A stretch of DNA of 64,000 bases from positions 2,912,831 to 2,976,830 of the forward strand of contig NC_079150.1 of assembly GCF_945859685.1 (NCBI RefSeq), written 5' to 3'. The position numbers and the translations under genes are program-made. Source of the DNA: Eupeodes corollae (lineage: Eukaryota > Arthropoda > Insecta > Diptera > Syrphidae). Position 1 is the stretch's first letter. Each line of letters opens with the position of its first letter. Of this stretch, positions 14,901-25,870 are shown one piece after another. Under the pieces are notes generated by a model, which saw nothing but the letters and a program-made list of their open reading frames with translations, was not told the origin of the DNA and did not search any database.

Positions 14901-17900
14901 ACATGAACACAATTTGTACAAAAAAACAATCGATACTATCAAAAACTAAATAAAAAATCGATTGTTATGGGTTTCAATGGACGAGATAACAGACGCAGTA
15001 AACAGATATGTTACAAATGTTATCATTGGAATTTAGGATCCAGATGAGACGTTCGCTAAAGAAACATTTTTATTAAAAGTATAGCAAAACTGAAAATGAC
15101 AAATCTCTCAACCATCGCCCGGCTCTTCGATGATACGGTTAGAATTCTGGGTGAAGATTTTAACAAAGACTCGATCTTACTTTTTTTTATCAAACGCTGC
15201 ACCGTTTATGGTGAAAGCGGAGTATGTGAATTAGAAGTGAATATGCTGACATTAACCGCTTTATATCAATTGGAAAAAAAGTTTTTAAAAGCTCCATCCA
15301 GAGTGAAAATTTTTAGAGACATAGAACCTGGACTGGAACTTCCTCCACAAGCAATCATAACGATGGGGGACATGGCTCGAAGCGGTGAACTACTACGCCA
15401 GCATTTTGAAAAGATTGTTTGGATTTTGTATACTTTTTTTTTTGGCATCAAGCTATGGGTTTATAGTTACATCAATTTCAAAAATTAAATCACGTGATGC
15501 GATGAACACAATTTACAGCATTTACAGCAGAGTTTTGGCTGCGAAATCAGTGAAGAAAAAAATAGAACATGTAATGGAAAAAAAACTGGTTTCGAAAAAC
15601 TAAAAATAATTGACATAGCTTTGTTAGGAGAGAACTCCATAGTAGTTGAAGACTATACAATTGACGTTGAACGGAAGTTTTCCATGTATAAAAGTGTTTT
15701 ACGATCAAACAGGCAAAGCTTAATTATCAAAAATTTGAGTCAAATGTTAGTTATTTACTACATCAAAAATTTGCATTAATTTTTTTATTTTTGTGGATGT
15801 TTCATCTTCAAAAAGTTGAAGTGAAGAAGAGTTTTGTTTGATCTTTTTTTGATTGGAATTGTTCTTATTAATTAATTTCCTAAAGCAAATAACGCTTCTT
15901 ATAAACATCTTTAACAATTATTGAGCATCTTTTGAGGGCATATATTTGATTTTTAACGGTATATTATAAGCGCTTAAACCTAGTTTTTTAGGACATATTT
16001 TTGGTTGCCCTAATCATGACTTTGTTTATTATAGGGATTTTATTTTATTTTATTTTTGTTATGGTGTGTATCTTATTTGATAGATTGAACCCAACACTAC
16101 ACCAAAAATTCGTCTTTTTCACTTCCAATATCTGTGACCTTTAACCCGCCGTTGGTGACGCAAATTTGACTTTGATCAATGGTGACGCCGGTCTCATGGA
16201 CCGGGTTTTTCAACTGAAGATTTTTCGAAATATGTTACTAATATTTCACGTTTTTTTTTTAAATATATGTTTCTTGACAATAAAATAACGATATTAAATC
16301 AACAGAAGCTCTGTTATGACAATACACAAATTCAAATTCAACAAAAGACAATATCGGAAGAGAAATTTATTCGCATTTTTTCACGAACCCGGTCTCACAG
16401 ACCAGTAGGTCACCATTGGCGGGTTAAGGAAGGCACCTTGGACCTTTACTTTTTCTTCTTTTTGTAAATGATTTTTTCCAAATCATTAAATCTTCACTTT
16501 GCCTTATGTTTGATGACGGAATTAGACTGCTAAAATGTATTAAATTGACAATTGATCCAATTCTTCTTCAAAACGATTTAGATAGTTTAGTTAGCTTGTG
16601 TTCTACACACCTGCTACATCTTAAATTGATTATATAATATTTCATCGTAACTTTACTAATTAAATCATGAAACGGTCTCCAAAAAAAAAAGGATTTTGGA
16701 GTCATCTTTGAACTGAAATTAACTTTTATTCTCCTCGTCGACTAAACTGTAGAAAAAGCTTACTCCTTACTTGGTTTAATATCTCGTAATTCCAATGAAT
16801 TTTTTGAGCCTTTTACACTCAAGGCGTTAAATTACTGCTATATCGGATCAGTACTTGAGTATTGCTGTGTAATATGAAACCCGTACTCTGCATTTTAATC
16901 CACTTGAAACCATTCAAAAACGATTTATTAGAATCAAAATCAAACGGGGTGGCGCAACAGTCCGTTGTGAACCAGGGCCTAGTGACTTACAACTCTCAAC
17001 CATTCCTGTGTGCGAGTACTGTTGTCAGGAATGGAAGGGACCTACAATTTTTAGGCCGAATCCGAACGGCTAGTTTGAGAAAGCGCTTTTTCATGACAAG
17101 AATTACTCTTGAAGGATTTGTCAATTCCTCGCAAGAGGCAGTACCCGCGAAAATTATTTTTTTAAATTAAGGTTGCACAGGCAGGGATTGAACCCAAGAC
17201 CCCTTGCATGACAGTCCAACGCACTAACCATCATGCTACGGGTACTTACATTAGAATAGTAGTATGTAAATTAAATTGGAATATCTCAATGCCTTCATGC
17301 GGTACAAGGTGTAATCTTCTTGACCTTCAACAATTAAAAACTGGAAGACGATACTTTGAGATTGTTTTAATTCGTGATATTCTTGCTTAGCAATCTGATT
17401 ACTCCTATTTTCTTTCGCTGATTAAATTATATGTTCCTTAAAGAGAGTTGCGAGTACATAAAATATTTTTGAATCATTTCAGAGACTAAACTACGGGCTC
17501 AATGAGCCCATAACACGATGCCTGAAACATGCAAGTCTAGTATGTAGTTATATTGACTTTTAAAACAATATTTATTTTAAAGAAATGTTATGCTTCAATC
17601 AATGCACCACAAATTGCAGCTATTTTTCAATTATTCTAAAAGATTATATATATTAACATTATATATAGTCTTCTTAATGATTAAATAATTCATGAATAAA
17701 AAACACAAAGTGGTCCTATTGTGTTGCCCGTCACTGTAATAATGCATTGGTGGAAAATTTTTTGGTTAAATAATAAATAAAAACTTCCTAATAAAAATTA
17801 ATGCAACATAGGAAAATGTATACATTTTCAAACTTAAAATGTCTCTTAAACCTCAATCGCCATGGGTATCTTGTATCATATCCTAGCAAGCGGACAACAG

Positions 17901-18278
17901 AACTGAAACTTATTGCTTCTTGCTCTTATTTTGCAATAAACAATGACAAGTTTCAAACTTGGTGATTAAGGAAGAACATCACATAAACTAAATTATTTAT
18001 ATTTTAAAATATATTTACCATGCACAGCCAGCCAATCGTTCATGTTCTCGCCTTCCGGCAAACGCACCACCTGACGCAAATTAATGCCAGACTGAAGACT
18101 TGCCTGTGCCTGCTTATGCAAAGAATATCGAATTGTACCGGTTGAAAAGCGTTTTTTCGGCCTAAATGTCTAGTACAAGATAAAATTCAATGATTTGATG
18201 ATTTCGTATGTTTTAGGGTAAATAGTGTATATTAACCTTTCCTTTTTGAAAGAATTCAAGAAATCCGTTTAGAGCCAT
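11971..18278 (-). CDS. Mob3: MOB kinase activator 3 (Mob3), complete, five exons
   Basis: Coding exons on the minus strand, in order of translation, are 18278-18237, 18169-18019, 12570-12447, 12380-12161 and 12093-11971. All junctions are GT..AG and phases agree, giving 219 residues, the usual MOB3 length. The protein starts MALNGFLEFFQKGK and contains TFRPKKRF, DFFNRINLIYGT and FRVFVHVYIHHFDRI, then EAHVNTCYKHFYYF near the C-terminus. The four zinc ligands of the MOB fold are visible as C83-x4-C88 and H165-x4-H170. Family knowledge: MOB proteins are small adaptors that bind NDR/LATS or MST/STRIPAK kinases; sequence favours the MOB3 branch over MOB1/Mats, MOB2 or MOB4. At the exon 3/4 junction the codon reads Asn (106). 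Intron 2 (12571-18018) is 5.4 kb and carries a Helitron, hAT relic, piggyBac-type MITE, LINE and SINE; the other introns are about 65-70 bp. Confidence 0.95.
13849..14335 (+). mobile_element. Non-autonomous Helitron
   Basis: Starts TCTTACTAATATTATGAATG and ends in ...AATCTAG, i.e. 5'-TC and CTAG-3' ends, inserted between A (13848) and T (14336) as Helitrons do. The interior reads like known insect Helitron ends (motifs such as CTGTCTGTCTGTTAC and ATGAAATTTGGTATGAAGA, and GCGGACGAAGTCGTAGG close to the 3' end where the terminal hairpin usually lies). No coding capacity. It sits in intron 2 of Mob3. Confidence 0.8.
14730..15780 (+). pseudogene. Degenerate hAT-type transposase
   Basis: A hAT relic inside Mob3 intron 2, antisense to Mob3. 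Recognisable pieces in order: KIPSETTFREKHE near 14870; LWVSMDEITDAVNRYVTNV near 14960; an open frame at 15096-15488 with SRVKIFRDIEPGLELPPQ followed by AIIT; then a shift to the frame at 15385 with NYYASILKRL; and a C-terminal hAT dimerisation-like piece DVERKFSMYKSVLRS near 15665. The parts are collinear with hAT transposases of the kind that carry CGGBP1-like zinc fingers, but are broken by frameshifts and stops. Terminal repeats were not located, so the ends are those of the visible coding homology. It is inactive. Confidence 0.75.
16141..16427. mobile_element. piggyBac-type MITE flanked by TTAA
   Basis: A 279-bp element (16145-16423) sits between two TTAA tetranucleotides (16141-16144, 16424-16427). 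Reading inwards from both ends gives TTAACCCGCC followed by TTGGTGAC or AATGGTGAC. A second inverted pair inside reads GACCGGGTT on both sides. TTAA duplication is the hallmark of piggyBac transposition. There is no transposase; the open frame at 16267-16467 runs out of the element and is taken as chance. Confidence 0.8.
16490..17570 (+). pseudogene. Jockey-like LINE reverse transcriptase C-terminal relic
   Basis: Broken reading frames give, in order, LLQNDLDSLV, KKDFGVIFELKLTF, LISRNSNEFFEPFTLKALNY, SVLEYCCV, and after the SINE interruption PSCGTRCNLLDLQQLKTGRR and FEIVLIRDIL. This is the order of motifs found downstream of the YADD box in jockey-type non-LTR retrotransposons. The relic lies antisense in Mob3 intron 2. 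A SINE (16936-17249) has been inserted into it. Confidence 0.75.
16936..17249 (-). mobile_element. tRNA-derived SINE, minus orientation, inside a LINE
   Basis: Reverse complement of the SINE consensus seen elsewhere in the window: a tRNA-like head with B box (here variant GGTTCAATCC) ending near 17245, and the tail CTGTTGCGCCACC near 16948. ATTAGAAT at 16928-16935 and 17250-17257 is a perfect 8-bp target-site duplication. The open frame at 16862-17170 runs through the LINE and SINE and is not a gene. Confidence 0.85.
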
Positions 18279-20415
18279 TCTTTCTTTCTGAAATAATTGT
18301 GTGTAATTTTTGTTTAATAATTTTTATAGATTGAGTAAATATGGAAGCACAGAATTAGTGTTGCATAGATGGATGATGAGTTTATTTCAATGGTTTTATT
18401 TTTGGTCAAGTGAATTATTATTATGCGTTTATTTATTTATACAAAAATGCATTTATTTGTTATGAATTGAAGCGCCACTTAAATTTATATGGAATCAAAA
18501 TATTAAAACTGTAGTACTTTCACATTATTTCGACGCATTGTAATGTTTTTTTTTTAATTTTATTATTATTTAGTGAATAATTGAAAATTATTTATTGCTT
18601 ATATTTTCTTTATGTGAGCCCGTCGTTTCGTTTGCTTTAACAAATACAAAACTTAGTTGAAGGAAGAAGAAATAAGATTAAACAACTGTAATGTCTTATG
18701 CATATTAAAATATTAAATTTGCCCTCAGAATGGAATATAGTGTTTTTGATAAGAAGCTGTCAAAATTCAGGGCAGGTGTTTTTCTTTTAACAGGGTGTCT
18801 ACACTATACATGATTTAAATTCTGTCTGCTTTTGTTTGGTGAGAAAATGTTGACATGAAATTTAAAAGATACCTGTTTTACTTTTTGGGTTGGCTGATAA
18901 ATTTATAAGTTTCCTTTAAGTAAGATTAAAATGTTTCACGGATTTGACCAATGAAATAACCCATGCAGAAGAAATAATAAATCAGATGTCTTAACATAAT
19001 TTTCACTGCCTCACTAGCACAAAATGTATGTAATAAGTTGTTTGCATTAAATGTAAAGCTAACATTGGTTTTCCTTTTTATCATTGGAAACAAACATTCG
19101 AACTTTTTTAGACAGGTCATTAAGCTATCATTAAAAATTTGCTATCCTTATTGAAATCCAAAAACAAATTTTTACTGACAGAAATCTGTCATTAGAACTG
19201 TGTGAAATTGGAACACAAATCACTGGAACGATTCGTTTCACTCTTGAACATAAAAGTATAAGCTGTTCAGGAAAATGATTTTAGGTCCGGATAATTAAAA
19301 AATACATTTTTAGAGAAAAATAAATGTGCAATTACACTTTTTTTCTCAACAAAATTCCTTGCGTGATTTCAGATCGATCAGTTTATAATTTTTATTTCTA
19401 ATCAAAGGCAAACACCGTCACATATCGATTCAAAAAAATTTTCGGATCGATTTCAATGATAGCTATAAATGGCACCTAAACATTTTCCGGTGGATTACAA
19501 TCAGAAATTCATTTTCAATGCTTCAATATAAGCAGATTTTTAAATTCATCGTCAAAAACAATATTTTGTTTTTTAAAAGCCCGCTGGAATTTTTATCTCT
19601 AACCTCTCTAAAACAGAAGTGAAAAGTTCAGAAGGTTTAAAATTTTACTTTTTCACTAAATAAAACTAAACTAAACTAGTTGAATGATATATGATGCCTC
19701 TCAAATATAATATTTTTTATGAACACGCCTTTTTTTTAAACATAGGTTCAAGGCACTATTACAACAACTTGATCCCAAAAATATATGAATCTACAACGGT
19801 TTACAAAAGTTTACTTTTAATTTAAAAAATAAATTATTATTGCAAGACATAATCTTACAAGTCCCAAATTCGTTCGCCAAACACCCAGAAAATTAACGGA
19901 TCGTTTTACCAAACGCTTGTCTAGGACCAATCGCTACCTTAGGGTGTATACTTTTTAAGGATAAAATCCTCTCAATTTAGCTTATAGGCCGAAAAAGAGT
20001 AAAGCCATTTAGTCGGGACTGCTTTTAGTTCTACACGAATGATTCCACAACTACTCTGTGCATTTATTCTGTCAGTTGGACATATGTCCTTTATATAAAA
20101 ATGTATCCGAATACATTTGGGGAAATGTGCAAATATATTTATTTATGTCCATTAATTAAAAAGAAAGCATTAGATTTAAATAAATATATGTATGAGGTTA
20201 ACTAAACAAAAATTGCTCATATATTTAACGAATATTTAATTTATATTTTTTATTGTGTTAAGTGCAAATCATTTTTGAAATAAGTATCCATATCTAAACA
20301 AATGGTTTTTCATTTTCAAGTCAGCACTTTATATTTTTACGCTTATATTTATTATTTGACAGTCACACTTGAAAGATAGAAAGGTTTCCTTAGAAATTAA
20401 AATTGTAGAGATAAA
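18279..20415. other. Mob3 upstream region, non-coding
   Basis: Holds the presumed Mob3 promoter and 5' UTR immediately right of 18278, but no promoter motif can be assigned. Apart from the dispersed repeat at 19196-19470 nothing recognisable was seen; the open frame at 18926-19120 has no family resemblance. Confidence 0.45.
19196..19470 (-). repeat. Dispersed unclassified repeat, copy 1
   Basis: The reverse complement of this stretch aligns by eye with 54620-54835. Shared blocks include GTGAAACGAAT, GATTTGTGTTCCAATT and CTTTGATTAGAAATA, in the same order and spacing. No coding content or terminal repeats were recognised. Confidence 0.65.
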
Positions 20416-20557
20416 TTATGTCTTTTCCCGATCGTCGTAGTTACCCTGAGCCTCCACAAGGGAAAAATCCAATCCAACTTCTCTTCTCATTCCAGCAATC
20501 TCATCCGCAATCCAGTGTTTTTTTTTAATGGGCATATTATGTCTTGCCATGAGCAAC
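20416..20557 (-). CDS. Possible terminal exon of a small unidentified gene
   Basis: A minus-strand exon begins after a good acceptor (tgacatttcag at 20558-20568) and runs to TAA at 20416-20418. From the ATG at 20550 it encodes 44 residues, containing MARHNMPIKKKHWIADEI and EVGLDFSLVEAQGNYDD; composition is balanced and charged, unlike the surrounding AT-rich noise. Upstream on the same strand there is a possible short exon ending ...CGACAAAAAAG followed by gtaaat (near 20610-20635) and a strong donor gtaagtaagt near 20755, which would make a short spliced transcript reading away from TACO1. The start is uncertain: either the ATG at 20550, or an upstream exon. I do not recognise the product. 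It could be a mini-protein, the C-terminus of a larger protein whose other exons I missed, or chance. Confidence 0.35.
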
Positions 20558-21367
20558 CTGAAATGTCACATTTGACACAACGGTTAATCTGTTGTTTACT
20601 TATTTGTTGATTTACCTTTTTTGTCGGTAGATGTTGTCTTTTTACAAAATAAAATTAAAACAAATTACATAAAAAATGCCTTTGAGAAGTAGTAAACAAC
20701 AACAATATATGAAATTAAATATATTTCCATTTTCTTTAATTAGTTTTACTTACTTACGTTCACCACTACATACAACAAAAACGTCAAATTTGATGACAGG
20801 ATTTTGATCTACTCAAAAAATTCAAACTGCGATGACCAGATCATGAGCTGGATGTTGGATTGTTTGCTCTTTGCTCTTAAAGAGTTGAAATTAGAATTTT
20901 TATGATTCGATTTCGCAAGTATTCTATATCCCACACGCACAAATGAGGAAAAGAATTGCAAATCTTATTTATGTAGTTGCTTGATGTGAATGAATAGTTA
21001 ATATTGTCTGCGAAAATTTTTAGAAGTCTTAGAAATAAATCAGGCTAAGTATATTCTTCATAAATAGTCTTCTTATTTGAGTACATTTTTAACATAATTT
21101 CTTTTATAAAATAACCAATTTAGATGAAAGTAAGCAAAGAGTTTTACCCTAAGCTGCTCCGTTTTAAAAGGATCGTAACCAGAACGAAAACGTTATATTA
21201 GTGAAACTAATCGTGAGCAGGGTGTCTTCCCACATTTATATTCGCTGATTAGATTTGTAAACGTCAAAAATACATATAAAGTGTTTTTGGTTAAAGTAAG
21301 TTGTTGTGTAGCCTATGTTATGTATTAAATTCATTATCATTTTTATTTTTGTTTAACTTGGAAAATA
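20558..21367. promoter_or_regulatory. Intergenic region, possibly divergent promoter left of TACO1
   Basis: About 0.8 kb between the putative small minus-strand gene and TACO1. It should contain the TACO1 promoter and possibly a shared one. No core promoter motif was identified with confidence. Confidence 0.3.
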
Positions 21368-22471
21368 ATGTGGGCTTCCAAGTTGGGTTTCCTATGGAAT
21401 AATAAACTGTCATGCAAAATAATTACCACCAATTGTAAAAGTAATCTTTTCACTTCTTCAAAATGCAATGCTGGGCACTCAAAATGGGCAAATATAAGGC
21501 ACATAAAAGCTTTGAAAGATGGACAAAAATCGGCATTGTTCACAAAATATGCACGACAAATCCGACTTGCTATCCAAGGTACTCTCCAGCATTGTTTTTA
21601 TCTTAATTCAACTTATATAACTTAAAATTGCAATGGTTTTTCCTTTTTCTATAGACGGTGGATCATCTGATCCTGCTCTTAACGTTCAATTGAGAAATGT
21701 GATGGACGATGCTTTGCGGAAAAATATGCCTATGGCAACTATTCAGAATTGTATTAAAAAAACGACGGCAAGTAAAACACTCCTGAAAAAATATTTCCTC
21801 TGCTGGCGTTTTCGACACAAAGTCTTTGCCATATGTGCGCTCTATACTGATAACTTTCCTCAGTTGAAAATGGATTTGGCTGCTGTTCTGCGAAAATCTG
21901 GGTAAGAAGGAAGAGAAATCAGTTAAGAATATCATAGTTTGTATGGAGACATTTTTAATTAGAACAGTTTATATTGAGGGACAACATATGTTTGATGAGG
22001 TTGGTATCATTGAAGCTATTGCCAATCAAGATAGTATATCCAAAAGCAAATCCCTGGAAGAATTTGAACAGATCTGCACCGAAGATGCCATTGAATGTGG
22101 AGTAGAAGAAGTGGAAGTGCTTGATGAAACTAAGGGCACAGTTAATGTACATTTTTTAATAAGCTACAGTAAGAAGACATGATTTTTAAGCTAATTTTTC
22201 TAGTTTTTTTGCGATCCTGTCCAGTTGACTACAATATCTCAAGTATTGAAAGAGCGAGGGTACTTAGTAGAAAATGCTGAACATTTATTTGTTCCAAAGG
22301 TAAGTGTAGTGATGGATTTTACCACTCAAGTTCTGGGTATTGATTTTGTGTACGTTCTTTCAGACAACGGTTGAACTCTCAGAAGACGAATTTAATGCGT
22401 ACCAGAACTTCTTAACTAAAGTCCGAGAATTTTCTGGCGTAGAAGAAATTTATGATAATGTTAAAGTTTGA
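21368..22471 (+). CDS. TACO1: TACO1/YebC-family mitochondrial translational activator, complete
   Basis: Five exons: 21368-21578, 21655-21901, 21963-22146, 22204-22299 and 22364-22471, giving 281 residues (human TACO1 is 297). Introns are about 57-76 bp and phases agree throughout. The donor of intron 3 (gtacat) is weak, but it is the only choice that keeps the frame into FFCDPVQL. Seen: residues 1-35 lack acidic residues and carry several Lys, as in a mitochondrial presequence; then the family signature GHSKWANIRHIKA (36-48), LFTKYARQIR, DGGSSDPALN, LAAVLRKSG, HMFDEVGIIEA, and the C-terminal FSGVEEIYDNVKV. Family knowledge: TACO1 promotes translation of cytochrome c oxidase subunit I in mitochondria; bacterial YebC relatives act on translation of difficult motifs. 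A polyadenylation-type AATAAA lies at 22479-22484. A reading without intron 2 would place a stop after KSG and make the gene look broken; with the intron it is intact. Confidence 0.93.
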
Positions 22472-22696
22472 AAAAAGAAATAAATACAATATTTTACCAT
22501 TTTTGACAAAGGGTAAATAACTTTATAATGCTGTTGGAATTGATGCTTTTCTAATTTATTTTAATTGCATCCGTACATACTAAATCAACCTGGTTTCGGT
22601 GCGTAGGAAACACTTTTAAGAGCTTTAAATACACTATGTTGAAACGTTGTGTTATCAACAAGTTACCTCAATTGTTGCACCTCCACCCTAAAAATT

Positions 22697-22878
22697 CAGC
22701 CCTATCACGAACAAAATTCCACCGGCATTTTTTCCCATTTTGGGAAAGTTGCTATCGTGAATGATCTTCGAAAAGAGGGAAAATATTTCTTGGGAGATTC
22801 CCGATGGCAAACTTTTTTTCCCGGGTAGCATTTTATTTCCGGGGAAAAAAAGTTCCCTTTATATTGACGATAGGGCTG
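22697..22878. mobile_element. Short MITE with CAGCCCTATC ends
   Basis: 182 bp, bounded by CAGCCCTATC at the left and its complement GATAGGGCTG at the right, with further internal self-complementarity (GGGAAA/TTTCCC-type runs). No target duplication is evident, so the class is uncertain (CAG..CTG ends would fit a hAT-like MITE). It lies about 225 bp downstream of TACO1. Confidence 0.6.
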
Positions 22879-22948
22879 TGTATATATATCACGCTTGACG
22901 GACCCTGTATGCTTCGTAAATGTTTATTTTTACTAAATTAATGGAATG

Positions 22949-23248
22949 GAATGGCCTAATGGTTAGCGCGTTGCACTGTCATGCGATAGGTCTAGAGTTC
23001 GATCCCTGCCTGTGCCACCTAAAAAAGTTTTATTCACGGGTACTGCTACTTGCGAGGAATTGGAAAATTCTCCAAGAGTAATTCTTGTTATGAAAAAGTG
23101 CTTTCTCAAAATTAGCCGTTCGGATTCGGCATATACATAAACTGAAGGTACCCTCCATCCCTGCAGTTGCTCGCACACAGGAATGGTTGAGAGTTGTAAG
23201 TCGCTAGGACTCGGTTCTCTACGGACTGTTGCGCCATCTAATTTATTT
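22949..23248 (+). mobile_element. tRNA-derived SINE
   Basis: tRNA-like head with A-box-like TGGTTAGCGCG and B box GTTCGATCC; body with GAGTAATTCTTGTTATG, CCCTCCATCCCTG, CACACAGGAATGGTTGAGAG; tail CGGACTGTTGCGCCA then TCTAATTTATTT. Flanked by an approximate TGGAATG duplication (about 22943 and 23248). Confidence 0.85.
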
Positions 23249-25469
23249 GGAATGAAATAAAAGTGCAGTTTTTCTTTTTATTTTATTAAAAACATTGAAG
23301 AAAAGCAATGACAAAAATTACACAACAGTTTTTGTCATTTCCTTTCTGCAATTAAAAATAAAGCGAATTGATAAAAACAGTTCCGGATCCTCTGTAATAG
23401 GTTTCTTTAATTTTTAACTAATTTACTCCGGTTTCGTTAGTTTTCGTTTACACTGAAATTTGTGGTAGAGACGATTTTCAATTAAATAAGCTTTGTATTT
23501 CTTATAAAATTCTTGAAATATCGAATCATAAACAAATTTTTGATTGGAAAAGTGAAACATACGTACACAAAATTGTATTTATATAACTGAGAAACGGAAA
23601 TCTCTGGAGTCTTAGAAATTAAAACTAGCTTAATGAATTTTTTCAAAGTGATTTTTGACACTTATAGAACCGTAAAAAAAAATAAAAATTGACATTTGGA
23701 TTCTGCAATATATAAATATAATATACTTAACCGAAAGTAAGCTAATGTCAAAACCGAACGAAAAGTTATCAAAAGTTATCGTCAAAACAAAAAGTAACCA
23801 TAATGGATTCAAGTAACTTAAGCAAATTTGACATTCCGTTAAGCTCGAGCCATTTAAATGCCTCTTGCGTAATTGCACGAAAGTTAGCGAAATTTAACGA
23901 AACTGAGCAGAACGTCTGTTATGGTTGGTCACATATAAGGCTGCGTATTGGTTCGTTCCCTTAAGCTGGCTTAAGCTCGGTTAAGTCTATTATAGTTGGG
24001 CCTTAAGTTGCCTAGTGGCAGTAGGATATCCAGTGCAATTTCGTTTGGTACTTTTCAGCTTAACGAACTGAACTGAACATTGGAGAACTGTAGTTATAGA
24101 ACTTCCAATCTGTCTAGTTCATACAACACGAAAAAATGTGATCAGAGTCCAATTGGAATGGGTCGAAACAGTTTTGACCCAATGGGCTTTGTCGTGCATT
24201 GCATGTACAGCATTAAATTACAGCTGGACTCAAAACTGGCCAAATGAATATTTTGACGTTTATAAATGAAGACTAAAGATTTACAAATAAAAGATAGATA
24301 GGTTTCACTCAAAAACTCTCTATACGAATTCCGAAAGTACTCCATTTACTAAGAAAGACATCTTTCGTACGTTTCAATTCGCAAAACGGCAAAACCCGTT
24401 TGATTACATTACTGTATTTGTAATTTTGACAATCAATCCATGAATAGATCTAAAAACCAACAACAAAACGATACGGTGGGCCAGCGGCACTTTGCAAAGT
24501 AACAACAAAACGGGAAGGTGAATAATTTTTTTTTTAATTTTTCTCTACACTTTTTTCGATGAAAAAGTAAGTTCTTTAATTTTGCAGTCATTTTGTTGAT
24601 AATGAACCAATGTGCATTTTCGTCTTGAAAACCATGTTTAACATCAGTTTATTATAATTAATTAATTATAATAATCACCATGAAATGCAAAAGATTTCAA
24701 AATTCACCTCGTAGTATTGTATCAAAGATGCGTTCAAAGAATTACCAAACTAAGACCGCGAGCGCAATTTATTGAATTGTACTAAACTTTTGTTAATGAA
24801 CGGCTGAAATATTTTCTTTGCAAAAAATTAAAATCTGTATCAAATTAATTAATCCAAGTATATTTATAGTTCGTTTTCTAAAATTTAAGCTTTCAACTGT
24901 TTTCCAATTTTATCTAGATTAATAAATAATAAATTTAGTTTAGTTTATTTCATCAAACAGAGTATAACTTTTGCAGACTACTTTCAAAAGTTAATATAAT
25001 AATTCAATTAAATATAATTATATGTACAAAAATAATAATAAATAATAATGGTAGCAATAGATAATTTTTAATTACAAATCAAATTGCGATAACAAAGCAA
25101 ACATAACATTTTTTTTAAAAACATCTCTTGAAATATTAGAAAAAATATCTATAACCTCAACAACAGAATTCGTTTCTCTTATACAACGTGCAAACGGTTC
25201 GTTTCTACTACTAATTTAAAAAAAGAATTATCGTCATAAAGAGTGTTTTTGGTTTTGTCTACAAGCTGCAATGTCGATTTGTACACCACATGCTAATATC
25301 AATTAAATACGAATTTATCAGAAGTTAATGGCAAACTGAAGATCTAGGTTTACTAAATTTTTCTTTAGACGAACGCAATATTTAGATCAGTCCAGAACAA
25401 ATTTAAATCTTTCTTAATTATTAAATGAACAGCAAAAGAGGAAATGAATACGAATGGTTGATAACAATC
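23249..25469. other. Intergenic region, nothing assigned
   Basis: AT-rich, with TTAAGC-rich stretches around 23930-24030 but no recognisable gene. The minus-strand frames at 23630-23878 and 24142-24345 have no family resemblance. Confidence 0.4.
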
Positions 25470-25870
25470 ACATAGAAGTGTACTTATGAATGCATGTAGA
25501 GTTGAGACAAATTAATTTTATTTTTCTTAATACATGTAGATTTTGTTGATTATGAAGCATTTTAGAGAACGTGCATATATTTTGCAATAATTCAGTTAAA
25601 AGTTTGCGTAAGAGAATATAATAGACAACGCGGTCAAATGCCTTAGCAAAATCAGTAGAAATTATATCGGTTAAGATAAGATTCAAAATTATACACAATA
25701 TAATGCGCCATCAATGTAAGATTAGTGGATGTAGGTCTACCGGATATAAAAGCGCGTTGGAAATAAGATACAAAATCTTTTAATTGAAAATCAGCCTTGT
25801 CACAAATTATTTTGCCTATGGAACTCCTTGCCTGCTAACCTGAGAGGGATACACAGCAGCACTCGTTTTG
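25470..25870 (-). pseudogene. LINE reverse transcriptase fragment
   Basis: On the minus strand the broken frames give FISGRPTSTNL (a variant of the RT motif preceding domain A) and then, after a frameshift, STDFAKAFDRVVYYILLRKL, the classic domain A of non-LTR reverse transcriptases (xDFxKAFDxV). No YADD box follows, so it is a short dead fragment. Confidence 0.75.

Noticed and set aside
16267..16467. 66-codon plus-strand frame
   Set aside because: Spans the end of the piggyBac-type MITE and its flank; no family resemblance.
21633..21935. Frameshift or pseudogene interpretation of TACO1
   Set aside because: A 61-bp GT..AG intron (21902-21962) restores the frame; all exons are intact.
22963..23178. 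Minus-strand frame, and similar ones at 28593-28808, 39485-39679 and 60186-60386
   Set aside because: All are the same antisense reading of the SINE; similarity between them comes from the repeat, not from a protein family.
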